Positions 53,512-63,745 of a stretch of DNA of 64,000 nt are shown piece after piece (position 1 is the stretch's first letter; every line of letters starts with the position of its first letter). The stretch lies in NCBI GenBank assembly GCA_027577595.1, contig JANBRJ010000051.1, positions 53,839-117,838 on the forward strand. The letters run 5' to 3'. A model generated the notes under the pieces. It was not told the DNA's origin. It made no database searches and saw only the letters and a list, made by a program, of their open reading frames with translations. The DNA is from Coemansia sp. RSA 487 (lineage: Eukaryota; Kickxellomycota; Kickxellomycetes; Kickxellales; Kickxellaceae). A program made the position numbers and the translations under genes.

Positions 53512-55027
53512 GGCGCGCATCCTTGGGTGTGAAGCCTGCAATCTGCGGGGGCACAACCATGTATCCAGGGCCATTGGCGCTAATCCTCTGTATGTCGTTG
53601 TTCTGCGCGGTGACCGAATGTGCGGCGTGGGCACGAAGGAACTCTGTGAATGAGTTGAGCGAGCGGTCGCCGTGGTATGGAACAATGACGTTGTCAATAG
53701 CACGCACCAGAACAACCGTCGGGTAGCCTGTGATCTCCAGCGCCGGGTCGTTTGACGGCACATCGTTCAGCGTGGCCTCCATTTGTGCAATGACGATGTT
53801 GGCGTTGCTCTTGAGTAGCTTGCCGAGCTCCTCATACACAGGCATCAGTCGCTTGCAGTGGATGCACCACGTTGCGTGGAGAAGCACCAGTACATCTTTG
53901 GATTTGTCGAATACCACCTCGTTGAACTGCTTCGACACAAGCTTGAACACATCGCCGTCGTTTGTCGCAGGAATCACCGCCGACTTGTAGTGGGGCGCCA
54001 CCTTGCCCGCCGTATAGTCCGACACAAACCGCCGCACATCCTTGGTACTGAACTCCTTGTTCTGCGACATCGGGTACTTTGTGCGCATAGTGACATCCTG
54101 GATTGCAAACGCAGGCCACTGCGTCTTGAGATCCAGCACTGTCGCATGTTTCCAATACACTCGTGCGTCAACAAAGGTCAGACATACCTTGTCTCGGAAT
54201 TCTCTGGCTATCGGCAATAGCTCCCTTTCGAGCTTGTCGTGCGACTCATCGGTTTTGTAGAATACGAGGCCAAGCGGGAGACCGGCCTTCGAGTATGTGC
54301 CGAATGTCCTCGACGACAGCTCACCCAACAGTGGCACCGATCTGGCCCTGATAAACTTGCGGACGTTTTCCTTAGTGTATTTTCCGCTGAAGACGCTCAC
54401 TTGGTCATCGTAGTCAGTGTAGATGGCAATGCTCGGCATTGAGACCTTTTGCTTCTTTGCAGTGCTTTTGTCCGCGACAAACCCAAACGTAAAGTCCTCG
54501 ATGAGCTCCTTGGCGACCTCCCTCAGCACTGCAAGCTCCGAGGACGACTCGCTCTTAAAGTACCCGACAACTACAACATGGTCTGACTTTACAAATCCAG
54601 AAAGCTCAGCAGGCTGCACTTTTGTAACCGGCGGTCCCTTGTGCTTGCGCATGTAGGAGACGATGCCTGTCTCCTGGCGAGAGCCATTGTAGGTCCCGAA
54701 CTTTCCGTCCATGACAACTTTCAGCGTTGGAAACCCTTTGATTCCTATTTGGTCGCAGAGTGCTGCGCTCTTTGTGCAGTCGACCTTTGCCAGAGGAACG
54801 CCGTCCGCTTCCAGTGCAGATGCTGCCTTTTCATACGCAGGCTCAAGCGCCTTGCAGTACTGGCACCATGGTGCATAGAACTGGACCAGCGCCAGGTGCT
54901 GCCGGTCAACCCAGCTGTGCATGTTGCTGGCATTGAGTTCGTGGACCGCCGACTCTTTCGTTTCGGTCGCGGCGACAATAGACCCAGCGACTGCCAAACA
55001 GCTGGCTATATATTTGAAGAGACGCAT
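53498..55027 (-). CDS. PDI1: Protein disulfide isomerase with non-CGHC active sites
   Basis: 509 aa from MRLFKYIASCLAVAGSIVAA, a good signal peptide; an upstream GTG extension was ignored. The four thioredoxin-fold domains follow the a-b-b'-a' order. Domain a carries APWCQYCKAL (Cys55, Cys58) and domain a' carries ATWCIHCKRL (Cys388, Cys391), so both CxxC pairs are kept but CGHC is replaced by CQYC and CIHC. Cis-Pro loops are present (GFPTLKV, GYPTVVL). The C-terminus HVEL is an HDEL-like ER-retrieval signal. The protein should act in ER oxidative folding, but the changed dipeptides would alter redox potential. Confidence 0.9.
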   Translation of the reverse strand: MRLFKYIASCLAVAGSIVAATETKESAVHELNASNMHSWVDRQHLALVQFYAPWCQYCKALEPAYEKAASALEADGVPLAKVDCTKSAALCDQIGIKGFPTLKVVMDGKFGTYNGSRQETGIVSYMRKHKGPPVTKVQPAELSGFVKSDHVVVVGYFKSESSSELAVLREVAKELIEDFTFGFVADKSTAKKQKVSMPSIAIYTDYDDQVSVFSGKYTKENVRKFIRARSVPLLGELSSRTFGTYSKAGLPLGLVFYKTDESHDKLERELLPIAREFRDKVCLTFVDARVYWKHATVLDLKTQWPAFAIQDVTMRTKYPMSQNKEFSTKDVRRFVSDYTAGKVAPHYKSAVIPATNDGDVFKLVSKQFNEVVFDKSKDVLVLLHATWCIHCKRLMPVYEELGKLLKSNANIVIAQMEATLNDVPSNDPALEITGYPTVVLVRAIDNVIVPYHGDRSLNSFTEFLRAHAAHSVTAQNNDIQRISANGPGYMVVPPQIAGFTPKDARHVEL

Positions 55028-55472
55028 GAGACTGGCAGATTCCACAGCATATAACCAACGGCTATAGTTTGTAGTTAGAGAAATGCAAGGAAAAAGAGTA
55101 TGTGAGAAGGGAGAAGAATAATTAACTCAAAAAGCAATTTGACAGGAGATAAAAAAATGACTAGCCTACTGGTCCAAGAGGTCAAGTATGTGGAAGATAT
55201 TTTCAAATCGCAAGAGAAAATGTGCACAAACCGTTTTCCACTAATAAAATGGAGAACGAGAGCCTGCCCCTCCTTGTGTCTCCACATATCTGAGTAAAAA
55301 GACACAATGCCAAGCTGTTTAGTACAAAGACCTGGTCAAAGCATCCCTTTTCACTTCCAATTGCACTTGCTTTCTTTGTACCCGGCGTTGTACAGACCAA
55401 ACTTAAATATATCATTCGCATAGAATCCTGGTAGCGCAAGCGGACAAGGCAAACAGAAAAGTAATCTACCGC
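55028..55472. promoter_or_regulatory. PDI upstream region
   Basis: About 445 bp, T-rich on the coding strand; no additional gene is seen. Confidence 0.45.
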
Positions 55473-56496
55473 TTACTCGCTCAGCAGTCTCATCAGCTTG
55501 CTGTGATCCAGATCTGCCGGGAGTTTGCGTCCATCATCCGTGCGCACGTCCTCTACCTTGCCAAGCTCGTTGAATCTTGCAAGAATCCGTCTGTTTGACA
55601 TCGCACCAAGACCGTCGCCAACCGTAAGAACAAGCGTGCTGCCCTCCACTCTTGCGCTGACCACCGGCGCAATCGTCTTGATCCAGCGGTCTACAGCTTT
55701 CTGCTGCTCCTGGCTATCGAGGGCTGTCATGCGGCGGCGCTGGTCCTCGCTCTTCAGCTGCGCCAGTCGGTTCTCAAGCCGTGCCTGCTCGCGCTGTATC
55801 TCGTCGCGCATTGCTGTTTCGCGGAGAAGCTCGTTGTGTGCTGCTTGCAGCTCGCGCGTTTGCTGCTCCACAACGTCCCTTTCCTTCTGCTCCTTCTCTT
55901 CAAGGGCGCGTGTCAGAGAGTCAAGCTCAGCTTCCAAGTCATCTACCTCGTTTACCAGCTCTTCGTTTTTGCGTGCCAAATCCAGGACTTGTTCATACCC
56001 TTTGCACTCTACATCTATCTTTTTGCTCATTTCCTCCACCTTTTCGCCCAGCCGCTTCTGCACTCTGTCAAGAAGCTGTTCCTCGTATTCAACAGATGTC
56101 TCTAGCTTGTCTAGCTCGCTATTGCTCGGAATAAACGCTGCGCCGCTGATACGCTCGGCGAGTATCTCTCTTGCACGGTAGGCAGTAAGGGCTTCTCTGT
56201 TCTGCGCATACACGTTTTGGTAGTGAGCAATGTACGCGTGGATGGTTGCGGGAAAGTGCTGTAGATCTGTTGGCAGTTCTTTTGCGCTCTCCTGGACACG
56301 CTCCAGGTACCGACTCTTCAGATCGTTAATCCACAGCTTGGTTGTTGCAAGCTCATTGCGCTGCCTACAATTGGACAGTGGATACAGGCCAACTATCTAT
56401 GTTAGCAGGATGCTTACTTTGTGTTTTGCTTCTTTTGCCAGTATAGGAAGCATTTTCGTAAGTTACTTACAGTGCGCATTCTTTAAAGTCTGCCAT
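55473..56496 (-). CDS. Coiled-coil protein of unknown function
   Basis: Two exons, complement of 56471-56496 (26 nt) and 55473-56364, giving 305 aa starting MADFKECALQRNELATTKLW. The first 85 residues are helical. About 95-235 is a continuous coiled coil (EEQLLDRVQKRLGEKVEEM, VNEVDDLEAELDSL, RETAMRDEIQREQARLE). The last 75 residues form a small globular domain (RWIKTIAPVVSARVEGSTLVLTV ... KLMRLLSE). The helix, coil and terminal globular layout resembles kinetochore or spindle-pole proteins such as Spc24/Spc25-type subunits, but no diagnostic motif was found. The role is unassigned. Confidence 0.7.
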
Positions 56497-56741
56497 TTCG
56501 ACAAATAAACAAATGTAAAGAGAGAGTATATTTCCGATGCAATTAAAAACACAGAAAAAAAGTATAAAAACAAGCATGAAAATAATCCTTTAGAAAACAA
56601 AAGAAAATAAATGTTTACGATATTGTAAAGCCAGCCAATCACACCACACACCTAATGCCTGTAGCCGTTTATACTGTGCTGGCAATATATAAGAAAGTGC
56701 ATTTCTAATGTGACTTTGCAAAGAATAGCCAAAGCACTTGG

Positions 56742-57701
56742 CTAGACGTCGCACATACCCTTGAATGTTGACAAAAGAGATGTGTTGTACGAGCTGCAAT
56801 CCTTACATTTGTGGTAGACGAAGTGGAACTTTGCTACCGATCGCTTGTGGCAGTCATTGCAAAAGATCAGAGCCCGTGTTTTGCTGTACTCAATCGGCAT
56901 GCAGCTGACTCTCATGTAGCTGTCGATAGCAGTGAAGATGGGCTGTGTGTCACAGAGAGAAGCAGCGCATACTGGGCACTTGTACGAATATTGAATGTGC
57001 TTTCTTAAACACGGCTCGTGCATTAAGTGGAGGCATTCAGCCTGGACAATGCTGTGGATCGAGTCAAAGAACTGCTCGCCACAGATGGGGCAGTCGCAGT
57101 GAAGTCGCTTTTCCTTGCACCCGTGCTTGCTGCGTGCGCCAACAGCCACGCAGGCATCGCATGTGTCGCAGTGGTAATAGTTGTCCTTGCATCCGCTCAG
57201 ACATATACCACATCTGTCACAATGGAATATCTCTTTGTGCTTGTCGTCGTCAAGAAGCTTACACTTGTCGCAATAGTAGTGTCCTAACGTTTGCAAGCAC
57301 TTTCTGCATTTCTGCGCTATTGGTTGTGTCTCTGAGCACAGCACACACTTCATCGACTCCACAGCGTGTCTATCCATACTGTGGTCGCTGTTTTCGTCGT
57401 GACAAAAGCGACACGCATACCACTTTTTGCAGCATGGTGCGAGAATCTTGGCTTTCAGCTGGTAATGCAAACAGCCAGGGATCTTTTGCGTCTGATCATG
57501 ATACGAAATTCCAGGTTCGCTAGTGGATACTTCGTCCTCTGAATCGCTGTGTTGATTGCATGGGTTTGTGGAGGACCCCATCAGCAGCTCTTGGACCTGT
57601 CTTGCCTTTACTGATTCGGACAAGTCTGCGTTTGCATGTATTCGCAGTATTACGGCCCGTAGTGCTCTTTGGGATGCTGTTTCGCGAGAGTCTGTGGTCA
57701 T
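56742..57701 (-). CDS. RCHY1: CHY/RING zinc-finger E3 ligase (RCHY1/Pirh2 type)
   Basis: Single exon, 319 aa. After a helical, Ser/Asp-rich N-terminus (about 75 residues) the CHY finger begins at GCLHYQLKAKILAPCC KKWYACRFCHDE. The CTCHY finger follows (HYYCDKCKLLDDD, FHCDRCGICLSG, YYHCDTCDACV), then a RING of the form CPICGEQFFDSIHSIVQAECLHLMHEPCL with CPVC. The C-terminal zinc ribbon has FCNDCHKRSVAKFHFVYHKC. This is the full domain order of RCHY1/Pirh2. The enzyme is a ubiquitin ligase; substrates in fungi are largely unknown. Confidence 0.94.
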   Translation of the reverse strand: MTTDSRETASQRALRAVILRIHANADLSESVKARQVQELLMGSSTNPCNQHSDSEDEVSTSEPGISYHDQTQKIPGCLHYQLKAKILAPCCKKWYACRFCHDENSDHSMDRHAVESMKCVLCSETQPIAQKCRKCLQTLGHYYCDKCKLLDDDKHKEIFHCDRCGICLSGCKDNYYHCDTCDACVAVGARSKHGCKEKRLHCDCPICGEQFFDSIHSIVQAECLHLMHEPCLRKHIQYSYKCPVCAASLCDTQPIFTAIDSYMRVSCMPIEYSKTRALIFCNDCHKRSVAKFHFVYHKCKDCSSYNTSLLSTFKGMCDV

Positions 57702-58763
57702 TGTTTCTGTATTTGGACGAAAAGAGATATAAAAGTTTCAACCAGGTACGCATTCATATCAAGGTACGGAGGTATAATCGCTTTAGCTACTAGGCGATGG
57801 CGATATTATAGTAGGAGCAAGCAAAAGAAAATTGGCACGGAGCAGAGATATAAAAATACACTTTAACACGCACATGTCTTCTGCCAGAAGCAAGTGCAAA
57901 GAAAGGGAAGAACGCTAGAATCCATTGCTCTTCTGTGTGAGAGAATACAACAATTACAGACAAAGCGCACTGTCCATTTTCCAATAGGAGTACGTTGCTG
58001 CACATTTCCACTCGTCACATGGGCATTCCTCCAGTGCAAGTGCAAATAATACAGAAGCAGCCTGTATAAAACGCGTATTGAGGCTTCCTTGAACGTAAGG
58101 CGGCAAAGATTTTCATTTCCCTTTTAGAGAATAAGGAGAGTTAACGCCGCAACAGCTCCTGTGACCAAGTAAAGCATAAATATCTTGTCACCTACAAATG
58201 TGTCTGACTCAAAGGGCCCGTGTAGCTATTGTAGCTTTTTCTTGAAGGAAAATGCTAGTACATGGTTGAGTAAGTGTAGATCATTGCAAGGCTCTGAAGA
58301 CATTTAGCGCTTTGGGTTCCTGGATGACCGTGTATATGCGCTAGGGGTGTATTTCTGGTTTGCTTTCGGAGAATTTAGTGCCCATCATATGCTTGATGAT
58401 CTGAGAGTTGATGCGAATTAAAGTGAACTACCATACATCTTTATCAGAATTAAAATGGGACGAGGGGATACGCTATTGTTTGCATACAATAAATTTTGAA
58501 CCAGGCTTTATTTTATCCGCAGAGTTTTTGTAAGCAAAAAGGTATGCAACGTAAGCATTTCAAATATCTTAGGCTACGATAAGAAGGTTGATAACAGCAC
58601 TCAAGTCTCACAAAATATGTCTGGAGCAATCTTTCTTTTTCTTTTTTTTTTTCAGCAGCAATACTATTCCCAGCTATCGTATTAATAATTATCTTTGCCT
58701 GGAAAACTTGTTTCATTCATAGATTCATTATCTTATTTCAAAAAAAATAAACACCACACCACT
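57702..58763. promoter_or_regulatory. Divergent intergenic region between RCHY1 and ZWF1
   Basis: About 1.06 kb, AT-rich; no open frame of coding quality. T-rich tract (about 58630-58655) upstream of ZWF1. Confidence 0.5.
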
Positions 58764-60296
58764 ATGCAATCCTCAGCTGCCATCATGTGTGGTGGTCTGA
58801 CCAGCGCAATGGATCGTGCTGCAAAGCTTGATATCCCTACCACCGTTGTTGTGTTTGGAGCTTCAGGCGATCTTGCAAAGAAAAAGACATTTCCAGCTCT
58901 GTTCCACCTGTTTGAGCAGTGCCTCTTACCAAAGCGTATCAGTATCGTCGGCTATGCGCGCACACACATGTCCGATGCCGAGTTCCACAAGCGAGTGACG
59001 TCTCACTTCAAGCCTGATTCTCCAGAAGACAATGTGACCAACTTCCTCAAGATCTGCAAGTATGTGAGTGGCAAGTACGATGTCGCTGATGACTTTAAAG
59101 CTCTGCGCACGGCAATTGAGGACACGGAGGAGGCGGCTGGTATCGACAAGACAGACGAAAGGATCCATGTTTACTACATGGCCCTGCCGCCTTCAGTGTT
59201 TGTCGACGTAGCTACGCAGATAAAGAACAACGTCTACGACAAGAGCTGTATCAACAGACTAGTCATTGAAAAGCCCTTTGGCCACGATCTCGAATCGAGC
59301 CGCGAGCTAAGCAACGACATTGGCTCTTTGTTTGAGGAAAGTGAGATTTTCCGCATTGACCACTACCTGGGCAAGGAGATGGTCAAAAACATCATCACTC
59401 TGCGCTTTGCAAACGTCTTTTACGAGGCTGTGTGGAGCCGCCACTACATCGACAACATCCAGATCACATTCAAGGAACCCTTTGGTACCGAGGGCCGCGG
59501 AGGATACTTTGACCAGTTTGGCATTATCCGTGATGTCATGCAGAACCACCTGATGCAGGTGCTCTGTATTGTGGCTATGAACCAGCCAAAATCACTGGGT
59601 GCTGAGGATGTCCGCGACCGCAAGACCGAAGTTCTGCGCCGCATCCTGCCTATTCAGCTGGAGGACACGCTGCTCGGACAGTATGTGGCTTCAAACGATG
59701 GCAGCAAACCCGGATACAAGGACGACGACACTGTACCCAAAGATTCAATTACCCCGACGTTTGCGCAATGTGTAATGCACGTCGATAACGAGAGATGGCG
59801 TGGAGTGCCCTGGGTCATCAAGGCAGGCAAGGCGCTGAACGAAGCAAAAATGCTGATCCGGATCCAGTACAAAGACATGCCAAACTCGCTGTTCCCTAAC
59901 CTTGCGCGCAACGAACTTGTCATCCAGGTCAGCCCCAAGGAGTCCGTGTATATCAAGACAATCGTCAAGGAGCCCGGGCTGTCGACAAACCTGGCCATGT
60001 CTGAGCTCGACCTGACCTACAAGACACGCTACCACGACATCAAGATTCCCGACGCTTATGCGACACTGATCCTTGATGTGCTCAACGGTGACCACTCAAA
60101 CTTTGTGCGCAGCGACGAGCTGGATGAGGCATGGCGCATCTTCACGCCGCTGCTCCACAGAATCGAGACCGAGCGCATCAAGCCGCTGCCTTACGAGTAC
60201 GGATCTCGCGGTCCCGAGGGCACCTATCAATTTGTGGAAGATCGCGTCGGGTACAAGAGAACTGGACTGGAGTACCACTGGGAAGCACAAGAGTAG
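58764..60296 (+). CDS. ZWF1: Glucose-6-phosphate 1-dehydrogenase
   Basis: Single exon, 510 aa from the ATG at 58764. The NADP-binding motif is FGASGDLAKKK (31-41). The substrate/catalytic motif RIDHYLGKEMV and the preceding EKPFGHDLESSREL are intact, as are the downstream GYFDQFGIIRDVMQNHLMQ and VPWVIKAGKALNEAK elements of the C-terminal domain. It catalyses the first step of the oxidative pentose phosphate pathway, giving NADPH and 6-phosphogluconolactone in the cytosol. Length matches yeast Zwf1 (505 aa). Confidence 0.98.
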   Translation: MQSSAAIMCGGLTSAMDRAAKLDIPTTVVVFGASGDLAKKKTFPALFHLFEQCLLPKRISIVGYARTHMSDAEFHKRVTSHFKPDSPEDNVTNFLKICKYVSGKYDVADDFKALRTAIEDTEEAAGIDKTDERIHVYYMALPPSVFVDVATQIKNNVYDKSCINRLVIEKPFGHDLESSRELSNDIGSLFEESEIFRIDHYLGKEMVKNIITLRFANVFYEAVWSRHYIDNIQITFKEPFGTEGRGGYFDQFGIIRDVMQNHLMQVLCIVAMNQPKSLGAEDVRDRKTEVLRRILPIQLEDTLLGQYVASNDGSKPGYKDDDTVPKDSITPTFAQCVMHVDNERWRGVPWVIKAGKALNEAKMLIRIQYKDMPNSLFPNLARNELVIQVSPKESVYIKTIVKEPGLSTNLAMSELDLTYKTRYHDIKIPDAYATLILDVLNGDHSNFVRSDELDEAWRIFTPLLHRIETERIKPLPYEYGSRGPEGTYQFVEDRVGYKRTGLEYHWEAQE

Positions 60297-60564
60297 ACTT
60301 AGTCTCGTTGTGCACTAGTGGTTTCCTTCAATCCTTTTTCCCATATAGTTGATCTCGGTCCTCTGTAGACATTCTCATATCGATTAGTCAAAGAAATCAT
60401 GTGTTTTCAGTGTTTATTTTTTTTACTATAACTTTGGTTTATATTTCGATAAAACGCACATCATGGCGAATATATCGGTAGAACGGAAGCTACAGCACAA
60501 CGGTGGGCCAACTTGTGATTTCAGATTTAAATACAGCAAAGTATCCTCTGCATGGAAGGAATGT

Positions 60565-61377
60565 TTAGAACTTTGCAAACTTTTGCGCCTGTGCTCGAAT
60601 CTTCTTTTCGTACAACTTTTCGTCTTTCCTGTAAAGCTGGTATGCTTCCGACTGAGCCGGATCAGAGTTGTTTGGGTCATTCAGGAGATCTTGGACGCCA
60701 AGAAGGATCTAATAAAACCATAGCAATGCAAATTGTGCAAACGAATGACTGGTTAGATAAATAGTTTGGTAGGTTTCTCGAATGTAAATGGTTGAGACCA
60801 TATTAGCGCAAAAACACTAAACAAGAGGAAATACACTGTACCGTCGCTTACCTGCTTGATGGTGATGGATGGCTTCCAATCCTTGTCTGCGTTGAGAATT
60901 GACAGACATACGGTGCCCGAAGGGAACAGATTGGGATGGAACAGCGGCGGAGAAAACTGACACTTTGGCGGCGCTACCGGATAATCTTCAGTGAATAGAA
61001 GCAAACACTTGTAAAGACCTTTCTCCCAGGGCGTCCCTTCTTTCCCTGGAATACCACATTCCCAGCGCATCAGATCCAACCCGCCGTCTGGCGTTTTCTG
61101 TGGACGCGCATAGAAACCCTACAAAACAGCAGTAGCGATGTCAAAAACGTAAATCGAGGCGAGTCTAGGGTTGTCAGTAGGTGCATTTCCAATACCCTGG
61201 GCCAGCTGCTTGCTACATACAACTGCAGTTGCATGCACGGAGTAAAAAATATCCAACAACGCATCCGCATGTTGGTCGTTCAGACACAATACAAAATATC
61301 GTTCTACGTACGTGTGGATGGTCCTTTCTCCATTGCTTCCTCTCCTCCATCAAACGATTACGACAAATTCCTGACAT
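60565..61377 (-). CDS. UBC9: SUMO-conjugating enzyme Ubc9
   Basis: Three exons, complement of 61312-61377, 60852-61118 and 60565-60708, phase 0 throughout, 158 aa, the family's standard length. The junctions restore RKDHPH|GFYARP and [14 protein letters not shown]. The catalytic cysteine is Cys93 in [12 protein letters not shown], the same number as in human UBC9. IPGKEGTPW and HPNLFPSG are conserved; the C-terminal helix is [13 protein letters not shown]. Donors are gtacgt and gtaagc, acceptors TAG. It transfers SUMO to substrates, mainly in the nucleus. Confidence 0.96.
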
Positions 61378-62551
61378 AATAAGAAAGTATACTAAAAATA
61401 GCAGTTTTTTGTAGCAGAGTTGCAGGGATAAATATTATAATTCAAGAAAAATAAGCATACAATGCTAAACAGAAAGATGATGGCAATGATATACTGAGTT
61501 TATTAAATATCCACGTGGATGCAGTAAAAATTTTGGGAAAATTCCGAGACGATGCTGGATGATTTCTATAAGACGTCCTATATATCCAGTTAAAGGGTAG
61601 CTTGCGCCAATCTCATGGCTATATGAACTAAGCCATGACTAAATGCCTTTGCAAAGCCCGTAAACCCGTTGTTTTCGATAAATCGCGGTGGCTGTTTTTC
61701 TCAACTCGGCCTCACCAACCTCAGCACGCGGCCATCAGGGCACCCATCCAGCCATGTCACTTCTTATTTGCTTCTTTTTCATCAGCTGTTGTCGTCGTCT
61801 TGGTCGGATCCTCGGGCTCTCTTCCTTGTCTATTTACACTCTGATAAAGTTGGCTATGCAACCGGTCCAGTTGCTTGGTCTGATCAATAGTCCAGTTTGA
61901 TCATTAAGCTCCAGTTAGTTGATGGTTCAACATAAAAGGTTGTTTTGCGGAAATGGGAAATACGTTGAAAATTAATACATTTTTGAGCTGATCCCATTGC
62001 ATGTGCGTGGTACTGGCACAGGCTCGAACCCAGCTCCAGACACTGAGGGAAGCTAGGACATAGCTGGACGGGAGTGCCAGCTCCCCCAGCACACGTATAT
62101 ATGCTGTAAAGCGTGTGTAAACATTCCAGGATCAACTCCAGGCAAAACCCTTCTGGCCGCTGCTGCCATAATCCCCAAGAAGCACTCGTCTCATGCTTCT
62201 CTTCGTCTCAGTCGCTCTCTCCCAAGAAAGTTAGCTTTTGCAAGCGCTCGATATTCCAGGGACGGGATGAACCAAGACCTTAGCACTGGGCACAATCCAA
62301 TATCGATGTTTTGGAGGAGAGATGCATTTAGTGTTATGTGCAATTTTGCGAAGACTCGCTCATAGTGGCTCTGGCTCCTCGTCGGCATGGTCTCTCGGAC
62401 AGCGCCTCGTTTCCAATCCCAGATATGCTTGCGGGTACCATGCTACCTGCTGCTTCATTGCCAGGATGTTACTTGTTTGTCTTTAGATTTCGCAGACTGC
62501 ACTTCTGAATTAGGAGAGCCTGGATATTGGGCTCTGGCATGTGAGCCACGA
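61378..62551. other. Intergenic between UBC9 and rlmN
   Basis: About 1.2 kb with no supported gene. A GC-richer patch at about 61990-62100 has short inverted repeats (ACTGGCAC / GTGCCAG) and a GGTTCGAGCC string on the minus strand, but no tRNA fold can be built (see rejected items). Confidence 0.45.
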
Positions 62552-63745
62552 TCATAAAGTAATGGCAGAGGCTGTGCTTGATGCTGCTATGGGCTTTGCT
62601 TCTGAATCGTGTGTGCTTTTCAGCTGCCCACATGCTGCGAGGATGTCGTCACCACGAGGAATTCTCACCGACGCGAAAACACCACGATCACGCACCAGGC
62701 GGCAGAACTCGGCGACACGTGCAGCGCTAGACGGACGATAAGCGCTTCCGGGCCACGGGTTGAATGGAATGATGTTGACATGTGCAGGCAGATTTCGGAC
62801 CAGGTCCACAAGCCGCGTTGCATCTGCATCGGAATCGTTGATTCCATCAAGCATCACATACTCAAATGTGATCCGGCGCGACTGGTGGCCTGCCCGCGCA
62901 GTGAATTCTGCACAGCTTTGCATCAGCACCGGGAGCGGATATGTCTTATTGATAGGCATTATTTCCGATCGAAGGTCGTTGTCTGCAGAATGTAGAGATA
63001 TAGCCAGCCCCACGCGTAGATCGGTTGCAATTCGAGGAATTAGCGGCGCAATCCCCGAAGTCGATATGGTGATCCGCCAAGGCGCCATTCCTATTCCAGC
63101 CTTGTCTGTCAGGATACCGACAGCTTTGCTTACATTTCTAAAGTTGTAGAGGGGCTCGCCCTGGCCCATGAACACGATGTTGGAGACCCTAGGCTTCTGG
63201 CCCGCTTGACGCGGATAGTCCTTCTCCTTCCATGCAGCTATCATATACTGCCCAACAATTTCTGACGCAGCCAGATTGCGGTACAGCGATTGCGTACCCG
63301 TGTGACAGAACTTGCACGACAGCGAGCATCCGACTTGTGAGGACACGCAGAGCGTGCCGCGACTGCTTTCAGGTATAAGAACACACTCCACAAGTGCCCT
63401 CAAATCGCCTCTGTATTGGATAAGCATCTTCCGTGTACCGTCCCTTGAGAGCTGACTATCCAGAATCCGGCCATAGTCAACACAGTAGTTTGTCTCGAGT
63501 TCGCACTGCGTTTCATTGGGAAGGTTGGACATGTCTTGGAATAAAGTCGATCCCTTGGAGTAAATCCACTCGTATATTTGTTTGCCTCGATACTTCGCCA
63601 AACCCATTCTGTTTGCTATCTCTATGACTTCTCCTTGCGTTTTGCCAAACATATTCGTCCTTTGTGTGTTAGGAACGGTGCCATATCGTCTTGCGGGCTT
63701 TATGTACAAGCTGCGCGACGCCCACCGAGCAACAAACCGATCCAT
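62552..63745 (-). CDS. rlmN: RlmN-type radical SAM RNA methyltransferase, probably mitochondrial
   Basis: Single exon, 397 aa. The radical-SAM cluster motif CxxxCxxC is Cys140-Cys144-Cys147 in GCSLSCKFCHTG. The acceptor cysteine Cys372 lies in DILAACGQLKS. Other RlmN elements are YRGKQIYEW, NIVFMGQGEPLYN, TISTSGI, ISLHSADNDLRSEIMPIN, FEYVMLDGIND and IIPFNPWPGS. The RNLAASEIVGQ, FNPWPGS and AACGQLKS elements resemble alphaproteobacterial RlmN. The first 30 residues are basic and Arg/Ser/Ala rich with no acid after Asp2, fitting a mitochondrial presequence. RlmN makes 2-methyladenosine at A2503 of 23S rRNA and A37 of tRNAs; the fungal target would be organellar RNA. Confidence 0.9.
   Translation of the reverse strand: MDRFVARWASRSLYIKPARRYGTVPNTQRTNMFGKTQGEVIEIANRMGLAKYRGKQIYEWIYSKGSTLFQDMSNLPNETQCELETNYCVDYGRILDSQLSRDGTRKMLIQYRGDLRALVECVLIPESSRGTLCVSSQVGCSLSCKFCHTGTQSLYRNLAASEIVGQYMIAAWKEKDYPRQAGQKPRVSNIVFMGQGEPLYNFRNVSKAVGILTDKAGIGMAPWRITISTSGIAPLIPRIATDLRVGLAISLHSADNDLRSEIMPINKTYPLPVLMQSCAEFTARAGHQSRRITFEYVMLDGINDSDADATRLVDLVRNLPAHVNIIPFNPWPGSAYRPSSAARVAEFCRLVRDRGVFASVRIPRGDDILAACGQLKSTHDSEAKPIAASSTASAITL

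Noticed and set aside
62010-62100. tRNA-like GGTTCGAGCC box B on the minus strand
   Set aside because: The T-arm stem cannot pair beyond one or two bases and no box A, acceptor stem or anticodon arm fits.
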